Part shown: positions 22,953-35,193 of the stretch, piece after piece
Layout: each line of letters starts with the position of its first letter
Numbering within the stretch: position 1 is the first letter of the stretch
Assembly (NCBI GenBank): GCA_030077755.1
Contig: JAQJZZ010000002.1
Coordinates: forward strand, 806,001-870,000
Direction of reading: 5' to 3'
From: Filosporella fistucella
Lineage: Eukaryota > Ascomycota > Leotiomycetes > Helotiales
Length of the DNA stretch: 64,000 nucleotides
Translations under genes and position numbers: made by a program
The notes under the pieces: model-generated
Told to the model about the DNA's origin: nothing
Database searches by the model: none
Seen by the model: only the letters and a program-made list of their open reading frames with translations

Positions 22953-24596
22953 TCAAACATCGCCCTTTGCTCTCTTCCTCCTCTCCTTCAAATGCGTCAA
23001 CCCAAACAAACAGCTAACACAAAATCCTAGACCCGAAAGTCCAATACCCATATACCACGCTCCCCGATAGCCTTTCAGTAAATCAGCTCCTCCATTATTG
23101 ACTTGACTCTCAATCGTCCCGGCAAATCCCAATCCAATGGACACCGAGTAATTGATGACGGTGTTAATCAAACTCGCTGCAACCCCCTGATGATCGCGAT
23201 GCATATGATTGCTCAACAAAATTGTCGAAGCAGGAAAGCTCATATCCATTCCCCAAGGCATGACCAGGATCGACACAAAAGTGGCTGCCCAATACGTCTG
23301 CTTCACCGGTGCTGTAGCAATCAAAATCGTGCCCACCATGAACGCAAGCATGGCTCCCATCATCACCACACTCGGTCCAACTTTGTGCAATACAAAACCG
23401 GTGGTCATTGCCGCTGCTAGCCCTGATATAGCAGTAGGTGCCACCATAGCACTTCCAAGCAACGGACTCACTCCCCTTAACTCTTCCATGAATTGCCACA
23501 AGTAGAAAATCCAAATACCGAAACTGCTCCAACCGGCAGCCATACACGTCAACACGAACGCCGTATCACTCGTCAGTGCTTCCATAGGTATCAGCGGAAA
23601 TCGAGCTCTGCTCTCCACAAACGCGAATGCGGATAGCGGAACAAAGCCCACAATGAGCAAAATATAAGTATACGGCGTACTCCACCCAGCAACGGGACCC
23701 TGATTCCAAGCAAAGTTGATCAAAACCAAAGCTGATACCCCAGTGATAGCACCCCATCCATCGCACCTCTCCCACATACTCGTCCCATCCCTCTCAATAA
23801 CCGGGCTAGGCGTATGGGGAATGGCAAAGATACCCGCAACAGCGAGCCCGAAACAAATAATTCCCATACTCCAAAATGCCCATGGCCACCACGTGAACTG
23901 CGCAAAGATGGACGAGAACACAGCTCCTAGCACAAAACCTGTAGGAGCCGTAGCGCCGAAGATACTGAATACCATTTCTTTTCTCCTGCCATCAGGATAC
24001 GTCCTTCCCAGAATAGCCAACGCATTCGGCAATAAAAATGCTGGTCCAATTCCCTGAAACGCACGGCAGATATCAAAGAATATGGGATTAGTCTTCGAAA
24101 CATAGACTGAGAACCCAGCTAGAAGAGACCAAAGTCCAAACCATAGGAATCCAGCGATAAAGAAGCGTTTATGTCCGAAGAGATCACCTAGTCGGCCGGC
24201 GATCAGGATGAATGTACCGACTGTAAGTGAGTAAGCAGCTGGGAACCAGGAAAGTTGACCCGGGGAGGTGGTGGAGAATGATTCCCCTATGATGTGTAGG
24301 GGAGCGATGGCTTGGCCGAGAGAAGCCTGTGTCATGAGTTGGGCGAAGGAGAGGATGGCTATGAAGCATGATTCCTTAAGTAAGGAGGGAGGAGCAGGGA
24401 TATGTGATTGTGTGATATGGAGAGAAGAGGGGCGAGGTGGTTCTTTTGGTTCCATTTCTGCTTCGGTGTCGGTTGTGTACTGGGAGTCGGAATTGGACGA
24501 CATGTTTGGAGGTGTGAAAAGAGTTGGTGACGAAGGCGTGGTCTCGGTGTCTGATTTAACAGGGGAAAGAGGTGTGATTGGCGATTTGGTCGCCAT
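22953..24596 (-). CDS. MFS transporter, DHA2 family (ATR1-like)
   Basis: 547 residues from the Met at 24596; the frame stays open to 24638 with a less likely start (MLGFYIGYLRDKKQ). A Ser/Thr/Pro-rich cytosolic N-terminus of about 70 residues precedes about 14 hydrophobic segments. Motif A is present as GRLGDLFGHKRFF between TM2 and TM3. A motif-C-like GATAPTGFVLGAVFSS lies in TM5. The closest family by eye is the fungal DHA2 drug:H+ antiporters related to yeast Atr1 (aminotriazole and boron efflux). It lies in the same orientation as the Zn2Cys6 factor at 20795-22516. Plasma-membrane location is inferred, and the substrate cannot be told from the sequence. Confidence 0.88.
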   Translation of the reverse strand: MATKSPITPLSPVKSDTETTPSSPTLFTPPNMSSNSDSQYTTDTEAEMEPKEPPRPSSLHITQSHIPAPPSLLKESCFIAILSFAQLMTQASLGQAIAPLHIIGESFSTTSPGQLSWFPAAYSLTVGTFILIAGRLGDLFGHKRFFIAGFLWFGLWSLLAGFSVYVSKTNPIFFDICRAFQGIGPAFLLPNALAILGRTYPDGRRKEMVFSIFGATAPTGFVLGAVFSSIFAQFTWWPWAFWSMGIICFGLAVAGIFAIPHTPSPVIERDGTSMWERCDGWGAITGVSALVLINFAWNQGPVAGWSTPYTYILLIVGFVPLSAFAFVESRARFPLIPMEALTSDTAFVLTCMAAGWSSFGIWIFYLWQFMEELRGVSPLLGSAMVAPTAISGLAAAMTTGFVLHKVGPSVVMMGAMLAFMVGTILIATAPVKQTYWAATFVSILVMPWGMDMSFPASTILLSNHMHRDHQGVAASLINTVINYSVSIGLGFAGTIESQVNNGGADLLKGYRGAWYMGIGLSGLGFCVSCLFGLTHLKERRKRAKGDV

Positions 24597-25501
24597 TTGT
24601 TTCTTATCTCTTAGATAACCAATATAAAACCCAAGCAAGATGGGACGAAGAGACCAGACTTAGATAAATAATTAGATGAACCAAAAGCAATAAAATCACG
24701 TGTCAACAAATATCAATAACCATCAACTCAACTCATCTCACTCTCTCCAACAAACAAAGCGGGCGAGCTTCCCCTAAATAACCCGTCCTTTTGTAACCAC
24801 CCAAGCAAGAAAACCCAAAACCGCAGTGGATCCCACTCGAGCTCCTTAGAAATCACTTGTCACCCAAAGTGGATATGCCATTCCCACCAAGCAATGGATA
24901 TCGCGGACTCGTCTTAAACTCCGCAATAGCCGCTCCACCCTCCATTTTCTGATTGGCTAGTGCCGGAAAATTCAATTTTCTGCTAGCTGAGGATTGATAA
25001 TGTTGCAGTAAGAGAGATAGGGCAGGTAGGAGTATACCTAATGACGTGTGAGGAGATTATGCGGCTGAGAGGGGATGATTGGTGAGATGTGGTTGGGAGG
25101 ATTTGGTGTTTTCATGTCGTGATGGAGAAGAGGAGAGAGGGTGGAAATAAGTGGATACTGTGGATGCGGTGGCAAATGAATCAGGATGTTGGGAAGGGCT
25201 CTGAGGTGACATGCTTATTTCTTGATATAGATATTATTTCCCCGTACAACTTCGTGATCCCACAGCCTTAATTTGGAAAACGTATATAGTGATACAGTGG
25301 CGCACTGTAAGGGATGGCACTTGCCTGTCCACAAGTCATTATTGCTGCTTTACGAACATTCGTTCATGAATCAATAAAATGTATTACGCCTCCGCTATGC
25401 TTCTTATGCATCTATTGTACAAAAGTAAGAAACTCCAAACACGCTGGTATATGCAATCCATCCCTCATCTCAAGCCATCCCAAACTCCTAATTGTACATA
25501 C
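24597..25501. other. Intergenic, transporter promoter and lipin 3' flank
   Basis: About 900 bp with no gene recognised. A reverse CCAAT (GATTGGCTAG) occurs near 24951, about 355 bp upstream of the transporter start, and could be a HAP/CBC site, though single CCAAT boxes are frequent by chance. Confidence 0.35.
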
Positions 25502-27896
25502 TCAAACTTTCTTGTCATCCGAGTCTTCACGTTCGAGACTCAATCCTCCAACTCCCGTGATAACTTCCGCTTCTAGATCATTCCCGTGGTCTCCTGTTGG
25601 TGTTACAACACCAGCTTGTACCACCTGTGGAGTTTCTTGCAGACCAGGTATCTCATCATCATCTTGATCATCGTCAAACTCCGCTCCTTCCACTTCCAAC
25701 ATACTCTGTGTCATCTGATCATCCTCATCCACTGATCCTGACAGTATACTATCTCCCAAGCCGTTGTCCTCGTAGCCATCTTCGTCTACCGAATCTCTCG
25801 AAATGTAACTGTCTCCCAGATCATCATTACCTTCATCATCGTCCTCATCTTCACTCTGGTTATTCTCCTCGTCTTCTTCCTCTTCCTCTTCACCGTCTTT
25901 TTCATCGCTTTCGGAGTCGCTGAACTCGTCGATATCAAGCACCGGCTCTCGCCAATACGTGAAATCAGTATATTCTTCTCCTCCTCCTTTGACAAGCATA
26001 TTAACAGGTGGGAAGTAATGATCCACGACTTCACGCATGTTCACATAGCTGTATCTGAGCTTGTTTAAGCTCAACATATCTAGTGAAACCTCTGCGTAGC
26101 TGTTGATTGTGAAAATCCTTTTGCTCGGAATACTGACAGATCGATATGATAAAGCGTCAGTGATCCTGTTTCCGAACCCCGCGTAAAATGGAGTCCGATT
26201 AGGACCATAAAGATTTTTGATATCTCGTAAGCAAGCCATTTTGAAAACTTCTGGCTTTCGGATGTACAATTCTCTTCTCAGAGCTGCAATTGTCCGATCA
26301 GGACTCAGAAGTGTCGGGCCCTTTGGTAGCCGATAGACCTCTTGAACCACCCCGTTCAAGTAAGCTCTTGTAGTGTCCGCCAAACCAACAGAGCGAGAGG
26401 TCAGATACATAATGTTGTATCCATTGTTGACAATTTCGGTGTAGAGCTTGGCTACACCGATATGTGTCCAATCACGACCAATCATGTTAAGAACATGGCC
26501 CCATGCATCTGATTTAGTGATTGTACCATCAATATCAGAAATGACCACAGGCACATCATGGCGCCAAAGATACATATTAGCTTGACATGTTGCTCTGTTT
26601 ACTGTGAAGCTCATTGGATTTGGGCCAGGTTTCAAGCCTAAGGCTTTCAATTGGTCGCTGGTCAATCGAAGGGTTTTGGCGTAATTGCGGTTTGGATCAC
26701 CAGCAGTCTCTGGAGGTGTTTTTGGAGGTGTTTCTAGACCCATGTCAGATTCGGCCCGGCGATGAGATGTCAACATTGGAACAGTGTCGCTTTCTGACTC
26801 GCTATGGTATCCAGGATCCGAGGCAACATCACTTGTCAGGCCTAGCATGGTTGCACGTTGACCTGCCGCCTCCTTTGCTTCTTCACTGCTGTAAATCCAA
26901 AGATTCCCGTTTTCATCGGCTCCAATTAAAGCTCCAATGTCATAGTTGCCTTCTAGCTCTTCTGAGAGAACCTTTCGCGCAATAACCTCTGCTCGTAGGG
27001 CATCGTCATCACTACTTTTGTATCCAGTCATATCCAGCATTAAATCTCCCGTGTCGGTGACCTGACTCGGAATATTGGAAGCAGAAAGTTTGTTTGACAA
27101 GGCCACAGCACGTTCAATGGCTTCTCTCGTGGGCAATGGCGGAGGACTATGGGATCTCTCCGTGTACGCATCGTAATTTGCTTCCAATGCAGGTATTGAA
27201 GGTGTCAGGGAGCGGGTTTGTCTTTCTCTTTCTGTGCCATCGCTGATATGTGTCCGCGCGGATGAAGGGAGTAGATCATCGCTGTGTGGTCGTGGTACTA
27301 GACCTGACCAATCTCCTGATATAGGTCTGGTGGAATATTCGGGAGAAGCGGATAGTGGGGTGAATGTGCCTGTGGAATTATTAGCGGCGGATTTCAAGGA
27401 TGCCAGGAAACATACTCAGGTTACTCGGCCTCCTGGAAGCTGAGCCAGCAAGAACTGTAGCTCCAGGTCTGCTCAAACTTCCTGATCTATCCTTCCCAAG
27501 GCCTCCAAGTTCCAAGTCTAGATAGTCCGGCTCTGAAAGTATCGCGGTGTTCACGCCTTCTGGTTGCAAGGGAGGACTCGAAGCTGGAGATACTAAAGGA
27601 GAAGTTTGCATAGCCTCTGGGATATTGTCGCTGGTCTCGAATACGAAAAATGCTTCTCCTCCCTCTCCTAGCTTCATGGCATAGTCCTGCTTAACATCAT
27701 TGACTCGAAACTCGACCTTCCTCTCGTATGGTCGCAACAAAGAAAACTTTCCAAAGCGGACATGGAATGGAGAGCACGCCAAAGATCCATCTTCTTGTTC
27801 GACAACTATAACATCAATAGCTCCGCTAAGGGTCGCTGGATTGATGGAGTTCCATGTTTTCGAGACAGAGCCGCTAATGCTTCTGACGTACTGCAT
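25502..27896 (-). CDS. PAH1: Phosphatidic acid phosphatase, lipin family
   Basis: Two exons on the minus strand, 27896-27416 and 27369-25502, flank a 46-nt phase-1 intron (donor GTATGT, acceptor CCACAG), giving 782 residues. The N-LIP domain is clear at residues 1-100 (SVSKTWNSINPATLSGAIDV, HVRFGKFSLLRPYE). The catalytic LNS2/HAD domain starts near residue 430 with the DxDGT motif (SDIDGTITKSDAWGH) and continues with MYLTSRSVGLADTTRAYL. The C-terminus is strongly acidic. The enzyme dephosphorylates phosphatidate to diacylglycerol in triacylglycerol and phospholipid synthesis. It is regulated in yeast by phosphorylation and by Nem1-Spo7, and the Ser-rich linker here fits that. The length is close to yeast Pah1 (862). 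The assignment is secure. Confidence 0.96.
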
Positions 27897-29099
27897 GACA
27901 ATTCGTAATTCGGAACAACGAGCTCACTTCGTTCGGTGTCTGGCAGAGATAATACAGGTCTGGGATTGAAAATGGTAGAGACAGGAGGTTAAAGTATGAA
28001 CTGATTATGCGCAGACGGGGTTGCAGCTGGTGGGGGTGAGATGTCGTTGTTTGGTGGGAATTCGGAATATTATGTAAATGGTTGAACGCAGGAAGTAAGC
28101 ACAGTCAAATTGAAGGCTTTATTGTTGATGTATGGATACGAGAGATGCGACTTGAGAACGAAGGAATGGAAAAAAGGGTGGTTGACTGTCGTTGAGGAAG
28201 GTTGAGGAAGAGGACTTGTTACGATTCAACTCATCCGTGAGTACGGGGATGGGCAAGGGCTACAATGCGACGGGGTGACGACACTCTGTCGGGTCAAATT
28301 CTGGGAGCTTGCACGGTTGTTCCCCATTCGGCGTTGGAGGCTTGGACAATAATCCTTGTGAATTAATTTTTGGTCATGCAGCCAACATCAGCCTTCAAAC
28401 TCCGCTTTATGCCGAGGTGGAGGATAGAGGCACGGATGAAGGCAGAGAGACTGCGGCGTCGACTTGGGCTTACGCTACGAGGATTACCCTTTGTTTGAAG
28501 CAGACAAAGGAATATAAGTGCAACGAAATCGAAGTTCTGGGAAAAGGAGTGATTTTACCTTCCCAATTGTCCACAGATGGGACGAACTTTCATGATCGAC
28601 TCTTATGCTTTTGCTCTGAATGTTAAAACGTTTTTCAGTCACATGTGAATCACTGACTCTTGCAAGTTGTGTCTGCAGCCAGGGTGGCATTGACTTTCTC
28701 CGTACAGTAAGGCCAGTAAGGTGATTATCAGATGCCATTCATACATCCTCGAGCATGTGAAAAAGAAATGTTTACTCCAGAATTGTCCGGATAATACGAT
28801 TGGGAGGGATAGAGGTACAGAACCTGCGGGACATACCGCACAGGGGAAATGTATGTCTGATTAAAAGTGAGTTTTCAGGATATAGCTTTGCCATTCTCTG
28901 GCTATGTTTAAGCTAGTTTCAAGTAGGTGGAAAAGGCTGACAAGTGAGATGCTCCAATTACTTCATACATGAGGCGTATCCTCTGTTTCGCCACACCACA
29001 TAGAAGCCCGTCAACATGATGTTCTCCATGATTTCCCAACAGAGACTGCTCGTTCCTGTGCTTGCTCGCTCCTTATATTCCAACCAAGCCTGCTCGTTC
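27897..29099. other. Intergenic, lipin promoter side
   Basis: About 1.2 kb upstream of the lipin gene. Small frames such as 28309-28626 lack motifs; nothing else is recognised. Confidence 0.45.
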
Positions 29100-29900
29100 C
29101 TATACACCCCTGATTGTTTCCACAATTCTCTCGTTCACAACACTTGACCGATAATCGTAGAGTGCGTACTTCACTTTTGGCAGTGGCTTCAGATTCTGCC
29201 CCTTGCTACTACCTTGCTTCTGCCAGACCTTTTCAAAGTCCTGCAAATGTGTGTTGTTATAGAATTCGAACAACGAAGACACAACAATGATAATACACTC
29301 CAAGCCCGTAAATTTTGAGACGCAATATTCCAGGAGTTTCAACCCGGGATACCAGCTAAATCCTAGGTGCTTCAAATTTGTGAATATACTCGCTGGAGTA
29401 AGGTCGAATGTCCTTTCTACCGCCCGATGGCCGCTTAGCATATCAATCATCAATATATCCCTCTTCAAATCGACATGCGTGACTGGCCCATCTACCGGCT
29501 TCGCAAGGTAATGAAATGTTGTTTTATCGTCTTCGTCAACATATTTTCGGCAGTCAGTCATCAAATACTGGTTCGTCGGACTGTTGGTGCGGAATCCGAC
29601 ATTGAAGACTTCAAGAGCCGCATTGCGAGACTCTTTGCAGGTCGCAAAAAGCGGATGCGGCATGGGTGCACTCCGGTGGATACTTGATCTGTCTGTAATC
29701 TCCATATGCCACTCGTACTTCTCGGATTCCTTCCACTTCGAGTTATTCGGCCTATCACTGGGGGAAAGCGAATCCTGAAAGCGACTGTCTGTACAAGGAT
29801 ATTTCCACATCCCGATATATAACACACGAGGGGAACTGGCAAGTGCATGTTTGTATATCATCGCGCGAAGCTCGAATGGGAGATCTGTGAAACCAGTCAT
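29100..29900 (-). CDS. 2EXR-domain protein
   Basis: Intronless, 266 residues from the ATG at 29900. The N-terminus carries the 2EXR/F-box-like beginning (FTDLPFELRAMIYKHAL). Further on comes the second hallmark, LFATCKESRNAALEVF, which follows the usual pattern of a hydrophobic strand and then C-[KR]-E-S-R. This fungal family is abundant in ascomycetes and its molecular role is largely unknown; it probably mediates protein interactions. The C-terminal third has alternating hydrophobic strands (LKHLGFSWYPGLKLLEYC). A decayed 2EXR gene lies at 47444-48233. The frame is clean throughout. Confidence 0.8.
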   Translation of the reverse strand: MTGFTDLPFELRAMIYKHALASSPRVLYIGMWKYPCTDSRFQDSLSPSDRPNNSKWKESEKYEWHMEITDRSSIHRSAPMPHPLFATCKESRNAALEVFNVGFRTNSPTNQYLMTDCRKYVDEDDKTTFHYLAKPVDGPVTHVDLKRDILMIDMLSGHRAVERTFDLTPASIFTNLKHLGFSWYPGLKLLEYCVSKFTGLECIIIVVSSLFEFYNNTHLQDFEKVWQKQGSSKGQNLKPLPKVKYALYDYRSSVVNERIVETIRGV

Positions 29901-30546
29901 TTTCGATGCCCCCCTCTGGTTCCTGAGGAGAATCTGGCATTGCTGATGCTGAGATGACGATATTCAGCTTCCGACTTCAATGCTCAATGATATTGTGACG
30001 TGTCTGGGTAAAGTTTGAATGAAGGAAAATCGGAAGTTTGTTCTCCTGCACAAGTAAAGAGATTGAAATGATAATTCGAGGATTAATCTCTTTCTCAGAT
30101 TATTTCACGCTTTGTGGGCTGGTCTTGTCGTCACTTTGCACTCTGGTGCCTAAAAGAGACCGGTCAATAAACTTTCCTGTTTGCTACTTGCTACCATCAC
30201 GAAATCATCACCACAACACCAAAAAGTGGACGACACATCTTGGCGATTGTCCAGACCAAGTTAACTGCACTTAATGAGACATGCTGTCGGTCACGGAAGT
30301 GAATAAGCCTCGAGGTAAGGAGGGGAAGGTGTCTTATTCTTGCGAGCACACTGTGATCTGACTTGATAATTAATGAGGTTGTTATGGCTGAAGCATGGCC
30401 AGCGCGGCTGCCTCGCCTCAAGTGCCGGTCTTCACTATCGGCCATTAGTGTTCATTGGTCATGACCCATCTTTTCACAGATAGGTACCGAGCTTCCAACA
30501 CTCCACTCCCGACGGCACCAACTCAGAGGTGGTGTTGCCTGCAATC
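29901..30546. other. Divergent intergenic region
   Basis: 646 bp between the 2EXR gene (minus) and the Fn3 gene (plus), likely shared promoter space; no specific site is identified. Confidence 0.4.
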
Positions 30547-33500
30547 ATGCCTGAGGATGGAAGAGACGAGGCAGTGGAGGAATCTCAATCGGAGCATGTG
30601 AGGAGAGAATCCAACATTTTCCACCGACTTTCCTGTATCACGGCTTGCCTTATAGCTGCAATCGTCTCTATACAACTCGATCCAGTCCAGCGGATAACGG
30701 CTGCTTGTATTATCTATATTCGGGACCGCATGAATGCTGCCACGTTCTGGCGCGCGAAAATTGACTGGCTTGTGGACAATGCCACCAACGAAAAGATGAT
30801 TATCCTTCAATCTATCACGACTGTTTTTGCTCTCGGCTGGTGAGAACATTGTCACACCTGATTTGCAAAATACTAACATGGTAAAAGGCTTCTTCTGCGA
30901 ACATGGAGAACCCTTTGCAAACCTGTTCCAGACCTGATCCGGATTCTGGGCGTCGAAGTACCAGACTGTCCCGAGGTGTCTCTCGCTGGCATCAAGCACA
31001 ATTCGATCAGACTACAATGGTCGCGGCCAGGAGCACACAAGCCTGTACTAAAATACTTGATCCAGGTCAACGGAGTCAACGGTAAGCACAAATTGGGGAT
31101 CTGCGCCCAGAGCTGATGACTACAGTGGGTGATTCATCCAAGACGGAGACTGCGATAGATATAACCGGCCTAAAGCCAGGACATTTCTATAATGTAAGGG
31201 TGATCGCCCTTGGGTCAAATAATTTCCAGGCGGGCAGCAAAGTCATACGATTGAGGACCACTGGTAGAGATGGAAGGCCACAGTTGGGAATTGGGCGGCA
31301 GCCTTCAAACGCGTCTGAAGACCAGGAGAGCGATAGCAATGAAGATCCGGCAGGAGGTGCTGTGAACACTGTCGGGGTTCAGCCAACTGCTTTACCAGAA
31401 GGCTCCCAAGCCATGGCACGCGAGCAAAGTAGTGGCCATTCAGGACGAAGGAACACTGGGACACGAAAACACTCGCCATCCACTGCTAGTACATCACAAG
31501 CCGTCAGGGACAATGTAGTATCGAATATGCCTGAAGAATCCATGCATCAATTGACTGAAAAGTTTGAATCGATTCGACGGGAAACAGATGAATTAATGAT
31601 ACAAACGACAAGAGATGCGGAAGAGTTTCAAGCTCAACTAGCAGCGTTGCTGAGAGACAGAGACGAAAATAAGCAGGCACTGAAGGAAAAAGAGGAGGCA
31701 AGTGAAAAACTCAAAAAGGATGTCAACAACTTCGAGCGACTCAACAGACAAGCTCAGACGAAAAAGTCACAAAAAGAGAAAGCACTCAGAGATAAGCAGG
31801 CCGAAAGGGACAAAATGCAGGAGGATATTCAGAGATGGAAACGAGAGGCTGAAGAGCTGAGGGAAGAGGCTGTATCATGGGAGACCGAAAAAGCGAATAT
31901 TGAGAAAAATAAAGAGGCGGAAGCCGATAAACTTCGAGAAACGATTAGAAAACACCAACTGGAATTGAATGGTCTAGAGGAAAATATCCACCTACTTGGC
32001 TTACAGATCATAGAGCTTGAAGAGGAACGTAAGAAGCTTCCAGGGGCCAAAGAGGATGGTGCATCTCGTGCGCAGGATGAACAAGATGCAAAAGAGGACT
32101 CCGAATTTCGACATGTCGAAGCCGGCTTTACCTCGCAACTCAGGATAAAATCGGAGGAGCTTCAGGATCTCATGAACTTAATTCCTCAGCGGCAAGCACA
32201 GCTAAGTGCAATTCAGGCACAAGCGAACAATGCGATGTACCAGGCCAATGCCACTGGAGTCGACTTCGATCCTGGCGACGGCGCTGGAAAGGCAAAGTCT
32301 CGAAGAACCCGGAACCGCAAAAGCCGCACAAATACCATTTCTTCTCCAATATCGGCCTTCCCTATTATCGACTCGCCATTTCCCAGTGCAAGCGCTTATA
32401 ATAACCTCAATACTGCCTCTCCATCATTTGCACCGGGTCCGTATATCGACATGAGCCATGACACAGCCATGGTCCCACTTTCCGAACACGGTATGAGTGA
32501 AGAGGATATTCGCATGCTCACAGCCGGAGCACCGCTCAGTCCAACGGCTACGTCTCTCCTACCATCGAACATATTTAGCGATCTTGATGACGAGGAGCAA
32601 GAGGAGGACGACGATCTTCCTGACAACCGGGAGGGTCAGACTCGCTCCTTCGGGCCAGCTTTATTCGGCAACCTCAGTCCGGCTTTTGAGAATAGCCCAC
32701 AATCACCGGCATCAAGTAGAGCTCCAAGTTTAATATCCAGCCCTCGAGACTCGTCACAGAATCTTGCCTTGTATGGCGTATCTGGTCGAGATTATGGGGC
32801 AGACGATGAGCGAAGATCCGCAAACTCGCCTAGAACTCATTTTGGAGCAATTGGTTCTCCCAGCTCGCAGGAACAACAGCCAGCCCACAAGGGGCTCAGA
32901 GAGTTATTCTCATCGCTGCCACGGCCTCGTGGCAAAACAATGCAAGATGATGGACCAACTCTTGGGTCCCTCAAGCAAGGCCAAAGTCAATCATTCCCTC
33001 GTTCAACCGAAGAACCAGAGGCACTGGCTACCAAGCAGCGACGAATCAGTTTCTCGGCAGGCTTCTCGAATTTTCTCAGGGGCACAGCTGCGGGCGAGTC
33101 GTCCGCTCAAGGTAATGCACCTGCACCTGCTAGACATACTGGCGCGAGAAATCGACGTGGCTTCAACATGTTTGGGTCAAGCATCGATGACCCTAGCATC
33201 CGCTCTGATCGGGATCCTAGCAGCCCTCGACCAACGTCAATTGCATCATCCGATTTCCCTCGGCCATCTACAGATAGTGCTCCTTTTGGATGGGGGCCTG
33301 CTCAGGAGTCTGTTGTGAACAGAAATAGCCCTCTGGCCACAAATTGGTCTGTTCATGCTCCCCAAACTTGGTCAAGAAACCCATCGAGAAGGCCTAGCAT
33401 GCAACACGGCTCCTCTTCCGCGCTGACCAATGGTCTTGTCGACGAGCAGGATGGATTTCTTCCCCCTTCAGACTCCCTCGCCGGACATGCCAGCCCTCCA

Positions 33501-34220
33501 GCATCTGTAGGAGTTATTGGCACTCGCCCTCAGTCATCGCATAAGCAAATCACTCCAAAGCTTAACCCTGCCGCACCAGCTTTCAGTTTTAGCTTTACAC
33601 GTGGATCGAAGCCAGACAAAGAGAAAGACAAGGGTAAAGGGAAAGGGAAAGAATCAGAAGCCGACCAAAGCGTTACCTCAGGATCTCCCACAGCTTCAAG
33701 GAAATCTCGCGATACTCATTCTATTCGTACCCAGAATAGCTTGGCTGAATCTTACGATGACCTGGATAGGATATCGAGTAATCCAACATCCGAGAAAGCC
33801 ATGCCATCCGGCAACACTCCCACTGCAAATCAAAAGGAGTCTTCCAACTCGTTAAGAAACCTACTACGCAAAAGCAGCTCAAGCAAATTCAGCGTCTCAT
33901 CCTTTCGTAACAAAGAGACAGGTCTGTTTGGTGGGAAGAAAGGGGGCAGTGCGGCCAACTCCGATCGCAATGCATCAGTAGAGCGGGATGGAAGTTTCGA
34001 TGAATATATCGAGGATATGGGCAAGCGTATGGATAGTGTTACGAGCAGTCCGATGATTGGTAGTACAGGGTCGGGGGAATGGAAAGGGAAAGACAAGGAC
34101 ACGGGTACGCCGAAGGAGGGCATCTGGAGCCGATTCACAAGCAAGAAGTCGAAAGGGAGGGAAAGCCTCGACGTTGACAGAAGCGAAGCAGAAACTACGG
34201 GAACAGAAGATGAAGGCTAA
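30547..34220 (+). CDS. Fibronectin III / coiled-coil membrane-associated protein
   Basis: Three exons: 30547-30839, 30888-31081 and 31126-34220. The introns are 48 nt (donor GTGAGA) and 44 nt (donor GTAAGC); the product is 1193 residues. Residues 25-110 have one or two hydrophobic segments (CITACLIAAIVSI; MIILQSITTVFALGW) that may anchor the protein in a membrane. A fibronectin type III module follows at about residues 115-210 (SIRLQWSRPG, ITGLKPGHFYNVRVIALGSN). A long charged coiled coil spans roughly residues 310-510. The remaining 600 residues are Ser/Pro-rich and disordered, ending with Lys/Ser-rich repeats. The arrangement suggests a membrane-tethered scaffold. I cannot name an orthologue, and no catalytic motif is visible. 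Confidence 0.85.
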
Positions 34221-35193
34221 TTGTAGATCAAACGTTGGTCAATATTGAATATATTTGAAGTTCACACAAAGTAAAGGGTACCTGCGCACGAAATGCTAAT
34301 AATATAAGGGGACGGTCATGTTGTTCCTGCATACAACCACCTCGGATTTGACAGGTAAAGCCACGACCTGGATAATATATATATGTTCACCATATGAGTC
34401 TCCTTACTGTTGCTACCAATGATATTGAACAGAACAGTCTCGATTTAGCAACAAGGATTTGGGCGACCGCAACGTTGATGATTGTACATAACAACAGAGC
34501 ATTAGGCAGGTAGGTCGGCAGGTTGCTTATGATGTCAGTGAGGAGAAATGAAACACTAAATTGCAGGTGCCCATCGGGAAGCCCGTCATCACCTACTTAT
34601 GCCAACGCAATTTTTAGGGCTTCTTGTGACGATTCAATTGCAGTCGGTCTCTATATAGGGCTTCCGCCAGTTGGTCGTGGTAAATTTAGCATTGACGGTT
34701 GCTTAAGGAGTATGTTTACGGATAGGTTGGAACCTGGCAGAATGTTTCTAAAATAGGGTTGTTCTTAAATGATTCTGGAAGTGTTACTACGATTCTTCAA
34801 TTGAAGCCACGTCCTTGCATCTTCAAGTGTGGAGAGGGTGATTCTTCTCATCAGAGTGCCTCCTTTCCCTGTCCCTTGCCGAGACCTATACAGGCCTCTA
34901 CTCGCTACCAACTTTCCCTCATCCTACACCTCCCTTGCTTCTCCTTGGCTTACCTGACATCTGCCTGCATCCGTCACCTCAAGCAAGCCCCGTCAAGCCT
35001 CAAAAGCCCTCAGCCCCAACTACTGCTCTTGACCCTCGAGCACCAAATCACGGGCTGAGTCAAATTCCCCACCGCCGCTCTTTACTAACCTCAACTAACT
35101 TTACTCTAGAATCGTATCGACTCAGTTTCTCACGTGTCATAAACGGCTGCAAGAAACCCACAACGATTTATACCAAGGTCCCGGCCCGAAATT
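34221..35193. other. Intergenic, promoter and leader of the second Zn2Cys6 gene
   Basis: No gene recognised. The 34860-35100 stretch is pyrimidine-rich (CTCCCTTGCTTCTCC type), as in many fungal promoters and 5' leaders. Confidence 0.45.
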
